Below are positions 48,468-61,016 of a stretch of DNA of 64,000 nucleotides, one piece after another. Source of the stretch: Nepenthes gracilis (lineage: Eukaryota; Streptophyta; Magnoliopsida; Caryophyllales; Nepenthaceae); NCBI GenBank assembly GCA_033239525.1, contig BSYO01000016.1, forward strand, positions 2,943,333 to 3,007,332, read 5' to 3'. The position numbers and the translations under genes were made by a program. Numbering within the stretch: the first letter of the stretch is position 1; each line of letters opens with the position of its first letter. Under the pieces are notes generated by a model. It was not told where the DNA came from and did not search any database. It saw nothing but the letters and a program-made list of their open reading frames with translations.

Positions 48468-51182
48468 AAGAGATACATTAGATTTGATCTGAATTTTATG
48501 CAGAAGTTTAGGATACAATAAGGAAGATTGAATAAGTAAATAAAGGTGTAGGATGATTAAGTTAGACTAGATAGTTCTAGTTATCCTAGTTTTAATGGCT
48601 GAGGTTAGAATTGGGCTAGAATTAGAAGTTAGGTTTGATTTTTTAGTTGTGGTGACCCAATATCCGGAAGAAAATATGATAATGTCTACCTCAGTAAGTT
48701 GAAATATGGATCTTGAGGTTTGAAATGGTGTTTGCGATAGCCCGATGTTTGGGAGGATAAAGATATATCGTGGTATATGTTTGTGGATAATTTATGGATA
48801 AATATCTTCCCTATAAGATTTTGGGAGCATGTTTCAAACTGTAGACAGTTCGATCACAAGATTAAGGATTGCCTTTATCCCATGGCCTGACGTGAGGAAG
48901 TTTGGTGCCTTGGATCAGAGTTTTGCGATGATGGCGCATAAGGTAGATGTGTTGTTTATCGTGATGAAAAGTAAGATTCATAAAATATGATATTATAGCA
49001 CAAGTATCGTTTGGGATTATGAGTATTTTCATTTGTGATTCCAAAATTTATTTGTTTATTTAAGGTTCTAGGATTGATACTACCGGTATCGAGAACTATA
49101 ATATTTTTTTTTGGTACGTAGATATGGCGGTTGGGCTGAATTGATTTATTTTGAGGTATCAAGTTTTGATCTGATTTCAGTAGTAATTTGGTTGGCGAAC
49201 TGCCATGTCATTGTGAATTGAATTGGTAAGGATATTACATCCTACAATTGGGTTGTGGGATTTTGAGAATGAGTTCGAATTGATCAATGTGTCACAAAAT
49301 TAGTATCGTCTTGCCTGCAAATCGTTTAATGAGGATTTACGCCAAGTCCAATTAGTATATGATTTTGTAGTCACTGAGAAGTTTTGGTCGTGTGAATATT
49401 TGAGGATATTTTTGGAAGGAAGATTAGGTGATTGATCTTTTGATCAGTAATTCGAGGTTGCGTCGAAATTGACATTGATCGTTGAGAATTCCGTATAGAG
49501 TCGAGGAAGCATCGGTTTTGTGCCGCTGGAGGATGTTTTAGAACCTTTGAGGTAGATAAGACGAACTGATGGGGTTATCTGTAGATTTTTAAAAATTAGG
49601 TTACTCAGGAGATTAATGATTTGATAAGCTGGTACTGTGAATGAATATGTGAATTATTTTATCTATTGTAAGGGTTTGATGATTTCTAAGATCGATCTGT
49701 GTCTATAGCGTTATTGATTGTAGATAATTGAGAATTGTGCCCGTGGCAGTATTCGGGATCAGGATTCGATTGTTACAAATTTCTGTAATGCCATTTGGGT
49801 TTAAAGGTTTGTTAGTAATCTAGTGGATTTAATAGAGTGGATTTTTCAGTCACATTTGGGCCAATTTTCTGAAGGCCTCATCGAGGAATTCATAGGAATG
49901 TATGAACTCTTTTTGTGAACGGTATTATCAATTAGGAAGGCAATTAGCCATATACTCAATTGGGAGAGAATATGAGTTTGATTAAGGAAAATGTTATTTT
50001 GGGTATGTAGTTTCTTTGAGAGCATGAATGTGGTTTCGTAGGGATTTGAGCGATGGCTCATTTGGAAAGGATTGATTGATATCGCAAAATCATGTATTTC
50101 TCTTCGGTCTAAGTGAATTCAAAATGATATCCGTTAAGTGTTTCTCGAGATTTTGTAACATCCATGGGGCGTTTGGCTTGGAAGCATTCAGTATCTGCCA
50201 GAATGAGATACATAAAGATAGTTTCCAAGGAATGAAGGGTAACTTGTCGATTATATCGTCTGGATTAGTCCTTGATAGATCCAATAAATTATAATATAAT
50301 ATGATACTTTTGAGAAGAATCTAAGATTATGGTTTTCCTGCATCGTATGGTGGTGAATACCCTTAGATTAAGTGGGAGAGAGATCTATGATCAGAATTAC
50401 TTCACCTATAGTTGGAGTGAGCAAGTAGGAGTATTTAGATTTAAGATATTTTTGATACTTCATAGGAAATGTGAAAGGTGAGCAGTGAGCTTGTTGGCTT
50501 GTTGATATGCTAACACAATGATAAGTTGCCAAATATTCAAGTTTGAGGTTTTGGTAGGAACTTAAGGTGGTACCAAAATTCTTAGGGTAATTGCTTTGAT
50601 CATGTTTTCTATGTTGGATGTAATCCGAAGATTATGAATTTTGTCTCAGATATATTAATATCTTTGAAATTTTTTTTGGGTCTATAACTATTATGTAACC
50701 TAGGTGTCTAATATGAATTAATGGACAAGAATCACAATTGATTTTAATGTATAAATAAATGGTTAATTAGACTGGCGTAGTGGTAGCATGTGGGCTATGG
50801 CCCAAGGATTTTAAAATAAGATTGAGGTTCGATGTGATCGATCATTTACAAGATTTAGGATGAATAGAAGTAGAAGTTCGTAAGTTCACTCGAGATTCTG
50901 AATTAAGTCGAGGAAATCATCAGTAAATTTGGGCTGCCTTCAGATTTTTGGGTTGTCATAAAGTCTCCCTTGCATTGATGTTTGAGGAAATCAATTAGTG
51001 CTAGGCTTAAACCGTTTTGGAGATTAGGAATTTGTCTTATATAATGCCTCTTAGGATAAGCAATGTGATTAAAGATATGGCATAGGAACATGAAGAAGAA
51101 ATTTTGAAAGGATTTTCCCTAATTGTTGAATTTTTGATATTCATTAAATTTCGAAGATGAAATCTCTATGAGTAGGAGAGAT
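48468..51182 (+). pseudogene. Gypsy internal region, relic reverse transcriptase
   Basis: No long ORF remains, but two RT landmarks are readable. S-K-I-D-L is at 49685-49699 and V-M-P-F-G at 49785-49799, 100 nt apart. That fits the roughly 34 residues between them in intact gypsy RT, minus two bases. The region is 2.7 kb, too short for a complete gag-pol. It ends in a polypurine tract just before 51183. Related DNA occurs at 13811-17161 on the other strand. Confidence 0.75.
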
Positions 51183-53673
51183 TGTAATATACCAATTTTC
51201 AAACATTGTAATTGTGAGTAATTAAGTTAATATGATCAAGATCGGGCTTAATTTGTGTCGGAAAATTAACTTTCAGGACCGTGGGTTGAGTCGGCGAGGG
51301 AAAGCTTTCCGGGCACTGCGACACCCAAGCCCATGGTCCAGCGCCTACCAAGCGATCGAGCACTGGCCCGGGATTTAAACCCGCGAGGGTTTTATTTCGG
51401 CATTTCTCCCAGCTTCCAGGAGAAAGAAGAGAGAGAGAGAGGGAGGGAGAAGAGAGAGAATGGAGGAATCAAGGCTCTCGAGTTTGAATCTGACTTGGAG
51501 CTAGTTAGAAAAGTGATAGATCGGGTCGAGATAAGTGCACCCATATTCTCATCTTTTATTTTCTTGCACTTTTGTTCCTTTTTCTTCAGGTATTCTTGTT
51601 CCATTACCCGAATAAATTATATTTTGCGTTACCCATGACCTAAGCATGAAAATACTTCGATCTCATAACTAATTTGTGAGACTTGTACTGTTTTTCACAC
51701 CCGAAAACCCAAATCCACGCTTTGATCATTTTACCCATTTATTTTGGGTTTTATGCATGAATCGATTTTATATAATGGAAACCCATGATTTGAGTATGCA
51801 CATATGTGAATTTCATATTCGATTTCGTAGTTTTGATTGGTTTTCGGATATGGGACCCTAACCCTGCATCGAACAATTTCACCGATTATTTTGAGATTTT
51901 TACATAAATTAACTTTAGAATATCTTTACCCGTACCTCGAATATGTTAATTTATCAATTGTATATCCAAATTGAAAGTTTTGTACGGTTTTGTGCTCACT
52001 AGAACCCTAACCTGCGCCACCTTTAGGTTTTACCCAAATTAATTGTAATTTATACATAATTTGGTTTTAAAAATTTGTAATTCTAGTTTTATGGACCCGG
52101 GCACCCCGTACACTTCGTATTTATGCTCACGGAATTATATATGATAATTTTACGTATTCTAAAAATATTGTCGGATATGAATAATACATTAAATGTATTA
52201 TTTGTGTATGCTTCAGAAATTATATTATATGAATATGTAAAGGGATTTGTCATTCGGAAACTCTAAAGTTATATATGGTTCATTACGATAAGAATTTCTT
52301 TTATGCCTTAGCTTTATGGTAAATTGTGCATGCAATTATAAGCATATGAAAACATGAACTCATGAGAACTGATTATTTGTATTCGTATCAAAGAATTTTT
52401 AAAGTTATGTTTGGCTTATTGTAAAAAGAAAATTATGCATGAAATTAAGAATACGTAAGGATTTAAACTTACGAGAAATATGGAAATATGAATCGGAATA
52501 AGCTTTATGGAAAAAGAACCAAGAAGGGATGTTCTACACTTAAGTAATGGACTTATGAACCGTTCTCAGAAACAAAGAACTGATTGACTTATGAACCGTT
52601 ATCCAACAGAGTGGGAATTAAGAATTTTGTATTTAAGAGCAGGATTCCCTAAAGAAATAAAAAATAAGAACTTGGACCGAAAATTGTTCAGCAGATACTA
52701 TATTTTAGCATGCCATAGATATTACAGTGAAAACTCAAGAATTATCCTGACCGTATTTAATAGCGAAAGATATCTCTTAGCATACCTTAGTATATTATAG
52801 TGGAAGGTTGTTATCTGTTTTGGTGCCGCCTGCAGTTATTGGCTCCGTCTATTGAGATTGTATGTAGACAGTCTGTCTTTGGGTTTTGAAAAGGAGGAGA
52901 TAACTTTTGATTGTATAGAAACAAATATAATCCAGGCTACGACCGATTGCTCCTTTAGTCAGTAAGGCCTACTGGCCCCTGGTTCCCAAACAAAATAAGT
53001 TTTCGGCATGATTTGGTGACTAAGAAAAGACAAAGAAAATAAACAAAAGAAATTTATAACAAATCATGAAAGCATTCTTTTTTGAATCATATTTATAGTC
53101 TTATATACATATCTGTTTCCTTCTATATGCATTATTATATTTTTGAATATAAAATTTTACATGTCCTTTGAAATATATGTGTGCCTTACTAAGCTTTTAC
53201 CTCACCCTTACTATTTTTCTCCCTCTAGATAAGTATGAGTTGCACTGCGTAGAGGATTTGAATCAACTAGGGTGGAAGACGTGAAAGATGACCTTATAGA
53301 CTTAGTTATGTAGTTTTGTGTCCTCTGATGAAATATTTTGTATTTCTGATGGATTTTATTCATAGATGTATGCATATGATGATGATGATATATCCATAGT
53401 ATAGTTTTCGCTATATTGATGAATGTATACACTTTCGCAAGTTATTATGGTTAGTTTGGATATCTAGTGGCATCTATTATAAACCAATGTCGTACTGGAC
53501 ATATGACGTTGGTGCCACGTGTGGTTGTGTGGCTTTTTTTTGGATCCTGTATTTGTGAAAATTTATGGATTATGTATATTGGACAGGATAATTATAGGTT
53601 TTTATATTCAGCCAAAGATCGTATTACAGTCGAAATTCTATCGAATTTTCAGTTGAAAATATTGTACGTTACA
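51183..53673 (+). repeat. Gypsy 3' LTR
   Basis: Starts TGTAATATACC and ends GTACGTTACA. It is collinear with the first LTR, including the GA-rich leader (51419-51465). The 101-codon frame at 51333-51638 reads through the leader and is not credible. Confidence 0.88.
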
Positions 53674-53678
53674 CTGGT
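53674..53678. repeat. Gypsy (43388-53673) target-site duplication, right copy (CTGGT)
   Basis: One transition from CTAGT at 43383-43387. Confidence 0.75.
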
Positions 53679-54253
53679 TCTTTTTCCTTAGATTTTTACA
53701 TGTTTTTGATATAGTCCTTAAATTTTATATTTATAGATTTACATTTACAAATTTGGTCTTCCTATCTTTTCATACATTTTGTACATTTTGAATATTTGTA
53801 TATATATATTAAACAGTTCATATAAAATTATAATTTACAAACGTATTTATCAAATTATTGATATTCAGATTTAGCAAGCGATTTATTACATTTTGTCATT
53901 TTATTTGTTTACTCATATATATTCTTTTAACGTGTATGTGTGTGTGTGTATATATATACATGATTTACTTAGCATTAGTCTCACATTTGTGAATGTTTTT
54001 AAAACCCTTTTGGATTAACATGCAATGAATTTGTACATAATTTTGGCAGAATACTATTGAAGGCTTTTGTTAAGGTTATATCTGTCATATTATGTGTTAA
54101 TTTAGATTTAATATATTAAATAAGATTTATATTTTAAGTTTTATAGGTTGGATTTTAGATCAGTATGCCTAAGAAAGTTATATATAGTTTTTCACCATTA
54201 TATATTTTGTATTTTGGTTAGATGCTTTTTTTTACAGCAATTGATTGAATAAG
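53679..54253. other. AT-rich spacer
   Basis: No gene is seen; there is a GT/TA-rich run at about 53935-53960. It may continue the old LTR begun at 42260, but I could not confirm this. Confidence 0.5.
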
Positions 54254-54557
54254 AATGTTACGTACTTATCGGTATCCTCTCCGGAGTTCACTCACTGAAT
54301 GTACGGGGCCAGTAATTCATCATTGGTAGCCGCGGTACCACCATCGGACACAAATGCTCTCGAACCACCAAACCATCTCTTAAATTTAGAGCATATATTC
54401 AGTTAGTGCATATGGGTTTGTTAGTATATACTGATATTAGATTTTGTCTGTTATTCTGCCCACGTGATGGTATATTCCCGTTTGTTGTTCCCGTTTCCCG
54501 TTCCCCATTCTAGATTTCCATTTCCCGTTTATATTACTCTGACATGAGTATAATGAA
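54254..54557 (+). repeat. 305-bp direct repeat, left copy
   Basis: Starts AATGTTACGTACT and ends GAGTATAATGAA, and repeats at 55386-55690. By eye there are 35 substitutions and one indel over 305 positions (about 88% identity). It does not resemble the gypsy, copia or TRIM LTRs here. Its ATG at 54544 opens the reading frame that follows. I could not find a primer-binding site or polypurine tract next to it, so LTR status is unproved. Confidence 0.9.
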
Positions 54558-54885
54558 GATCTATATTCGCTTTTTGAGTGGAGCAGAAGTTGTCTCACTA
54601 TTTGGAGACCCTACTATTCATATTCAGTTGGGAAGGCTTGCCTCAGTGGCTTCTGACCCTGAAGGGAAAATACCTGGAGAATCTTTGGAGGCATCTGGAT
54701 TGCTGCAATGCTTTAAAAAAAAGGGGTTGATCAGTTGCATTGTCTTCCCGACACAGGAGCCGGTTGCAATGTTTGGAACCCATGCGCTGGAAAGTCAAGG
54801 TTTCGGACATCCAACTATGTTTGATCAGTTGCTGTGGTTGTCTTTGGCTAGTACGTCAAGCATGATTGGGCTTCCGTCCGATTGA
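54544..54885 (+). pseudogene. Exon-like fragment of unrecognised gene, fused to repeat ATG
   Basis: The 113-codon frame begins with an ATG in the end of the direct repeat and continues into non-repetitive, well-balanced coding sequence, with phrases such as 'EVVSLFGDPTIHIQLGRLA', 'GLLQCFKKKGL' and 'GFGHPTMFDQLLWLSLA'. This looks like part of a conserved plant protein, not random translation in an AT-rich region, but I do not recognise it. The A-run in 'KKK' (54714-54722) could hide a frameshift. It ends at TGA 54883-54885. It lies immediately upstream of the TOR fragment and was probably captured with it. Confidence 0.5.
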
Positions 54886-54912
54886 GCACTCGAGGAGGAC
54901 GGTAATATACAG

Positions 54913-55385
54913 TTGATTAGTGGGATAGCAAAGTCAAGTCTTACAACAAGCTCAAGTCCACCTCCTCCAGCAAGGATTTCACTCTTGAAGATTCTGGAAT
55001 TAGAGGTCCTAAAATTTTTGGTGTTAAAGGATTTCACTAATACAAGGAGATCCAGTGGAAGAAAACCCTCCGATGAATGCGTGTTTCTGGGTGAATATGT
55101 TTCCTGCCTTGATAATGGTGATGACACAAAGTTTCGTGTGATGGGAAATATTTCTGCTGGTGCTGATGGAAGTAGTAATTGTATGTTCTTCAAGGCTATT
55201 CTATTAGTTCGTCGAGGCACATATGATGAAGCACAAGAATATGTTGAGAGAACAAGAAGCTGTTGGGAAACTGAGCTGGCAGCACTGATTCTGGAAAACT
55301 ATGTGTGGTCCTACAGCAATATATCACTTCATAACAGTTTTCTCTCATTTAACCTTGAGGACAAGGTTATTTTGATGGGGACGGC
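54913..55385 (+). pseudogene. TOR: Captured fragment of TOR kinase (FAT domain)
   Basis: The coding sequence from about 55061 to 55340 matches the FAT domain of plant TARGET OF RAPAMYCIN kinase. Phrases include 'EYVSCLDNGDDTK', then 'DGSSN--FFKAILLVRRG-YDEAQEYVERTR', then 'ETELAALILENY--SYSN', in the order and spacing I know for plant TOR. In the intact ~2,470-residue protein this part helps bind the kinase domain and partners; here only about 95 residues remain. The upstream part of the frame (54913-55060, Ser/Pro/Leu-rich) does not look like TOR. The frame runs into the right-hand repeat and stops at 55515. It is not a functional TOR gene. Origin by retroelement or transposon capture is an inference. 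Confidence 0.82.
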
Positions 55386-55690
55386 AATGTTACGTACTCG
55401 TCGATATCCTCTCCGGAGTTCACTCACTAAATGTACAAGGCCAGTAATTCATCATTGGCAGCCGTGGTACCACCGCCGGACACTGATGCTCTCAGACCAC
55501 CCAACCATCTTTTAAATTTTAAGCATATATTCAGTTAGTGCATATGAGTCTGTTAGTATATGCTGCTATTATATTTTATTTTTTATTCTACCCACGTGAT
55601 GGTGTATTCCTCGTTTGTTGTTCCCGTTTTTCGTTCCACGTTCTAGATTTTCATTTCCCGTTTATATTACTCTAACACGAGTATAATGAA
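55386..55690 (+). repeat. 305-bp direct repeat, right copy
   Basis: About 88% identical to 54254-54557. The ATG that opens the ORF in the left copy is ACG here. Confidence 0.9.
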
Positions 55691-56884
55691 AGTAGAGAAA
55701 TATTTTCCCCTTATCCCACTGATTCTCTCTCTCTCGTTCTGTTCTCTCCCTCTTGGTCTCTCAATCTCTCTCTCTCTAATCCCTCGCCTGAACTCCTCTC
55801 TTCCCTGCCACTCCCGATTTCTCTCCTCTCTGCACTGTTCTGCTCTTCACCACCCTGGTATATTACACCTCGGCTGAACTGTACCAGCATCACCGCGGGT
55901 TTACTGTAGCAAACCGAGGTTTTACTATAGCACACCCTCTCGGTTTTTCCTCTGTTTTCCTCTGCCAGAGCTCCCCTCTCGCAACCCTTCCTCATCATGC
56001 CTGTAATTACCACGATACGATCATGGAGTTCGTATCAAAGTAGGTATAATATTATTTCAAGATTAAAAGATCACAGTTTGGCCGAAACTATAATTGATGT
56101 GGTTATATTTAGTTATATTACTTATAGGGTTAGAATATAGTGTTTGACTCAATTTAGCCATTTAACCTTAATTATTTATGGATAAATTTTATATTTTTGA
56201 CATTGTTATTATTGCATACCTGTATCAAGGTGTAATACTTATAATCCTATAAACAACGCACGTTGAGATATTGGTGGATATCGTATCGATGGGTGTTGGG
56301 CTTGACATGTGATTTAAGATAGAGTATCCTATACATTGTTTAGATATGGATCCCAATCGACCCATGGGAACAAGAGCGTGACATATTTTGAGCTTACTTT
56401 AAGATGGTAATATGTATATTGATTGCATAATTTGAGTTCAATACTTGTACAATACGGATAGTAAGATATTATGAAACCATAGAGTTGGCTATTTATTAAA
56501 CTTGCAAGTATTGGTATTACGAGAATGATACCCAATTGTCAATAGTGAGTGTATAATTATTGGTTCACAGTGACATAATAAAATTTATAGAGATCTTTGT
56601 GATATATCATTTAATTGGAATATCACATCTTTGTCCCAAACTTACAATTTAAAATATATTATAAATAGACTTTAATTTATGACCCAAAATAAATGTTCCA
56701 ATTACTGACTTAAACCCACTCCAAATGCCAAGATGTAATCTTGTAACAATTATTGTTAAACAGCTAACAATAACTAATTATTGAAGTATAGGATCTAAAA
56801 GTTACATTTGAAAGTAGTTTTGATAACTCATCTATTGTGATCAATTTAGACCGTAAATAAGAAAAATTATTGCAAACCTTATGA
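55691..56884. other. Spacer with CT-rich leader-like segment
   Basis: A pyrimidine-rich stretch (55720-55990, many CTCTCT runs) resembles a transcribed leader of a retroelement and may belong to the unit to its left. Its complement gives a 100-codon Glu/Arg-rich frame that is not credible. The rest is AT-rich without a recognised gene. Confidence 0.5.
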
Positions 56885-59279
56885 TGTAGCAGTTCTTGAA
56901 TATCGTATTGCAGGTAATTGAGTTAATATAATCAAAATTAAATTTAATGAACATGAAAAAAATTAAGTTTCGGGATCGTGGAATGAGTCGGTGGGGAAGG
57001 CCTATTAGGCGCGCGAGGTGGCACCGCAGGATCCGGCAGACCTGCGCTTGCTAGGCGTTGTTTTGGCACTCAAGCGCTGACCTGTAGTATATAAACCTGC
57101 GAGGGTTTTTGTTTCGCCATTTTTTCAGCTTCCACGCAAAGAGGAGAGAGAGAGAGGGAAGGAGAAGAGAGAGAATGGAGGAATCGATGTCCCGAGGTTC
57201 AAATCCGGCTTAAATCCAGTTACAAAAGTGATAGATCGGGTCGAGGCAAGTGCATCCATACTCTCCTATTTCGTGTTCATGCACTTTTATTTCATTTTCT
57301 TACGGTATCCTCGTTTCGATACCGAATAAGTTTATATTTTATATTACCCATGATTCAAGTGTGAAAATATTTCGATTTCAAGTCTGATTTGCGAGATTTG
57401 TGCGAATTTTCACAACCGGAACCCTAACTTCCGCCTGGATCGATTTCACTCATTATTTTAGATTTTATGCATAATTTGGTCTTAGATAATGAAAATCCAT
57501 AACTTAAGTATGCACATATATGAATTTCATACCCAATTTTGTAGTTTTGATCGGTTTTCAGACACAGAATCCTTACCCCGCGCCCCGGATAATTTTTCCG
57601 ATTAAATTAAAACTTATACATAAATTGACTTTAAAATATTGTTATCCGCACCTTAAATAATTAATTTATCAATTGGGTATCTGAATTCATAATTTTGTAT
57701 TATTTTATACTCACTAGAAACCTTAACCTATGCTCTCTTCGAATTTTATCTGAATTAATCGTAATTTATGTATGATTTTGTTTCAAAAATTATGTTGCAT
57801 GTATTTGTAAGGGTATTTAATGTCCATATGCTCTAAAGTTACGTTTGGCTTACGATAGTAAGAATTTCTTCCATGTTTCAAGTTTTATGATGATTTATGC
57901 ATGTATAATGAATATGCTAATTTCGTATATTTCGAAGATCATGTCATGAAACGTTTGTGAAAGAATTATCAATCGAAAGCTTTAAGATTCTATTTGGCTT
58001 AATGCAGAAAGGATTTCTTAATTCTGTCAAGATTCAAAGAAAATAATACATGAAATTAGGAACACATGAGAATTTAATCTCACGAGGAATATGAAAATAT
58101 GAATCTAAATAGATTTAATGAAAAAGAGCCAAGAAGGGATGTTCTACAATTAAGTGACGAACTGATTGAACCGTTCTTCGGAACGATGAACTGATTAACT
58201 TGTAAACCGTTCTCCAACAGAGTGGGAATGAAAAATTTTGTGCTTAAGAGCAAAATTTTCTAAAGAAATAAGAAATGAAGAACTTCGACCGAGGATTGTT
58301 CAGTAGAAAGTATACTTTAGCATGCCATAAATATTACAATGAAAATTCAATGATTATCCTGGCCATGTCTTATAGTTGGTGATATTCCTTGACATGTCTT
58401 GATATATTATAGTAAAAATTTATTGTCTATTTTGGTGACGCTTGCAGCTATTGGCCCTGTCTAAGGGATTGTATGTAGATAGCTTGCGTCTGGGTCTTGA
58501 ATAGGAGGAGATGGCTTTTGGTTGTGTAGAAGTAAATACAATTCAGGTTACGACCGACCGCTCCTTTGTCAATAAGGCCTACTGACCCCTATCCCCAAAA
58601 CAAAATAAGTTTTCGGCATGATTTGATGATTAAGAAAAGATAAAGGAAATGAATTAAAGAAATTTGGAACGAATCATGAAAGTATTCTTTTTCGAATCAT
58701 GATTTGTAGTCTCATATGTATTATTATGATTTTAAATATGAAATTCTGCATGTCATTTGATATATATATATATATATATATATATGTTCCTTGTTGAACT
58801 TTTGGCTCACCCTTACTATTTTTCTCCCTCCAGATGAGAATGAGTTGCTCCCGATGAGGCAGGATAGAAGATTTGAGTCAGCTAGGCCCGAAGACGATGA
58901 AGATGACCTTATGGACTTAGTTATGAAGTTTTGTGCTCTCTGATGGAATATTTTATAGTTTTGATGTATTTATTCATAAATATATGTATATGATGATGAT
59001 ATACCCGTAGTATAGTTTTTGCTATTTTAATGAATGTATATGCTTTCACAGGTTTTTATGGTTAGCTTGGATATCTAGTGGCTTCTATCTGAACCAACGT
59101 CGTATTGGAATTATGACGTTGATGTCACGTGTGATTTTGTGGATTTTCGGGTTCTGTGTTTGAGAAATTGTGGATTATATATATTGTATAGGGCATTTTA
59201 CGGGTTTTTGTATTGGGTCGACGACCGTATTACAGCCAAAACTCTACCGAATTTTTATTTGAAGATATGGCACGTCACA
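56885..59279 (+). mobile_element. Solo LTR, same family as 43388-53673
   Basis: Collinear with the LTRs at 43388 and 51183 from the 'gggtaatt-agttaatat' block near its start, through a GA-rich leader (57135-57180), to the end GCACGTCACA. No primer-binding site follows and no partner is adjacent, so it is solo. The left border is uncertain by several bases, and no clean target duplication was found (ACCTT before versus AACTT after is the best). A TA microsatellite lies at 58760-58785. Confidence 0.82.
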
Positions 59280-59481
59280 AACTTGAAATCTAAACAACCA
59301 ATAATATTTTATATTGTAATTAAATTATAACAATTCTCAACGTATGACTATAATAGAAACAATAAAAAAATATGTAATCAAAAATTTTAAAATACAAACA
59401 ATTAAAACAAACTTTTAATCAAAAATTCAAAATACAACTAAAATATCCTAACAACTATTTCTTTTAGAAAGCCTCAAAATC

Positions 59482-61016
59482 TGTAATACTCAATTTCTCA
59501 TTCGAATAATTTGATATTATTAATTTATTTTAAATTTATTTTGTATATATTATAAATAATTATACAAAATGAATTTGAAGAAAAATTCGGAGTAAGGAAG
59601 CATATTCACCTTCTAAGGTACACCCGAGCTTGCTCGTGTGCTTTTGGTAGAGTAGGCGCACCCAAGGAGCGCCCTTAAACCACTTGAACAAAATTTGGGT
59701 AGATTGAGAGTTGCTTGATGTGTGCATGGGGTGGTGCTCGAGCGTAAATGATAGATTATTTGCATTCGAGGAGCGCTTGAGATGGCGCTTGTACGTGGAT
59801 GGGGTTAGACGTGGCACCTAACACGCGCCTTGGGCAGTGCTTGTGCGGTAATTCAATTATATAAAGGAAAACGCGCATTGTCCTCGATCATTTTGCTTGG
59901 GAAGAAGAGAAATGAGAGAGAAAGAGAAGATAAGGGATGGGAGAGAGGGGAAGAGGAGAATAAGGATCTTGGAGTATCTTTTGATCAAACCTGTAAGATT
60001 AGAGGTTAAAATAAGTATTCTTATACCCTATCTTTCGTTTATTTCCATTTTCATTTTGTTTTGTTTACATTTGGTGTATTTAATATACATGCATATAATT
60101 TTACACACCCTATTTTAGTTCCTCACACATGCATGTCATTTTTACCAGTTATTTTGGGATTTTACTCAAGTTTTGTTATTATTTGAAAACTTTTGTTTGT
60201 TTTGTGAAAATGAGTATATGTTTTGAAATATTATGGTTATGTATATGTATATTTATAAAGAAAAAATTATGAAAACTTGCATATGAGACTTGCATGTGGT
60301 ATCTATACATGTTTATCGGGTCGAGCTCTATCTTTATGTATTTGATTCGATATCTATACTTTTCCTCAGTGGAAAGCTTTCTATTTGACCCTTTCGAGTG
60401 GAAGTTTTATACTTTTCCTCCAAATATAAAAAGTTTTAAACTTGTGATACAGTGACCCTACCCGATTTGTATTTTTATGAGAACTAATGTAAGGAATTAA
60501 ACGAAATAAATATATTTGGATATCCTAATATATTCAAATAAACTTGAGAATTGCACCCATATCCCTAGGTGGCAAAATGAAGTGGCTTCGTCCCTGTCTA
60601 TAGGGGAGAATATCTAGATGGCTAGTTTATGAGTCTAAATAATAGTGTTATGGTTTAAGGTTGTTGGAATTAGGAATAACCCTTCTTCAAAGTCAGTCTT
60701 TTGATCTTTGGTTCTTCAATTGAGCATGTGTAAATTTTTAATATGTTTTACTTATATTGATTTAGATATTTGATATTTTAATTTGAGATTTATAGGTTTT
60801 GATCGCCGATTGATTGGATATCAGATTTAGTTGGTTTCGTATATTTAAAATATTTAGCTTTCATTTTTGGATTATAATTTTAAGTACAAGATCATATTCA
60901 GACATTCATTGATTTGATATATTGAATATTTGGATTTCAGCATTTTTGGATTTTATTTTATTAATTTGTCACTTCACTTTGATTTTAGACCTATTGTTTA
61001 TTATATGTGATATATT
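59482..61016 (+). repeat. Truncated LTR of a related gypsy family
   Basis: Starts TGTAATACTCAATT. A GC-richer segment follows with 'gctcgagcg', 'gcgcttg' and similar phrases (59620-59850), then a GA-rich leader (59900-59960), then the 'cgtccctgtctataggg' phrase shared with the other LTRs. It stops where the next LTR begins, so it was probably cut by that insertion. Confidence 0.65.

Larger units (their letters stand above)
43388..53673 (+). mobile_element. Long-LTR Ty3/gypsy element, decayed, with a nested solo LTR
   Basis: Two LTRs in the same orientation, 43388-48454 (2548 bp without the nested insertion and its extra 5 bp) and 51183-53673 (2491 bp), flank a 2.73-kb internal region. TGATATCAGAG, a one-base-changed initiator tRNA-Met primer site, directly follows the first LTR. 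A polypurine tract (GTAGGAGAGA) directly precedes the second. Termini are TGTAATATACC...GT(C/T)ACA. The near-perfect duplication CTAGT/CTGGT flanks it. It is the same broad family as 11208-20248, probably Del/Tekay (inference). No ORF survives. Confidence 0.88.

Noticed and set aside
55711..56013. 100-codon Glu/Arg-rich minus-strand ORF
   Set aside because: Complement of CTCTCT-rich leader-like DNA.
56014..56036. Short inverted repeat (GATACGA...TCGTATC) with a primer-site-like tail
   Set aside because: Seven-base arms are too short to stand out, and no LTR end adjoins it, so neither a hairpin nor a primer site is supported.
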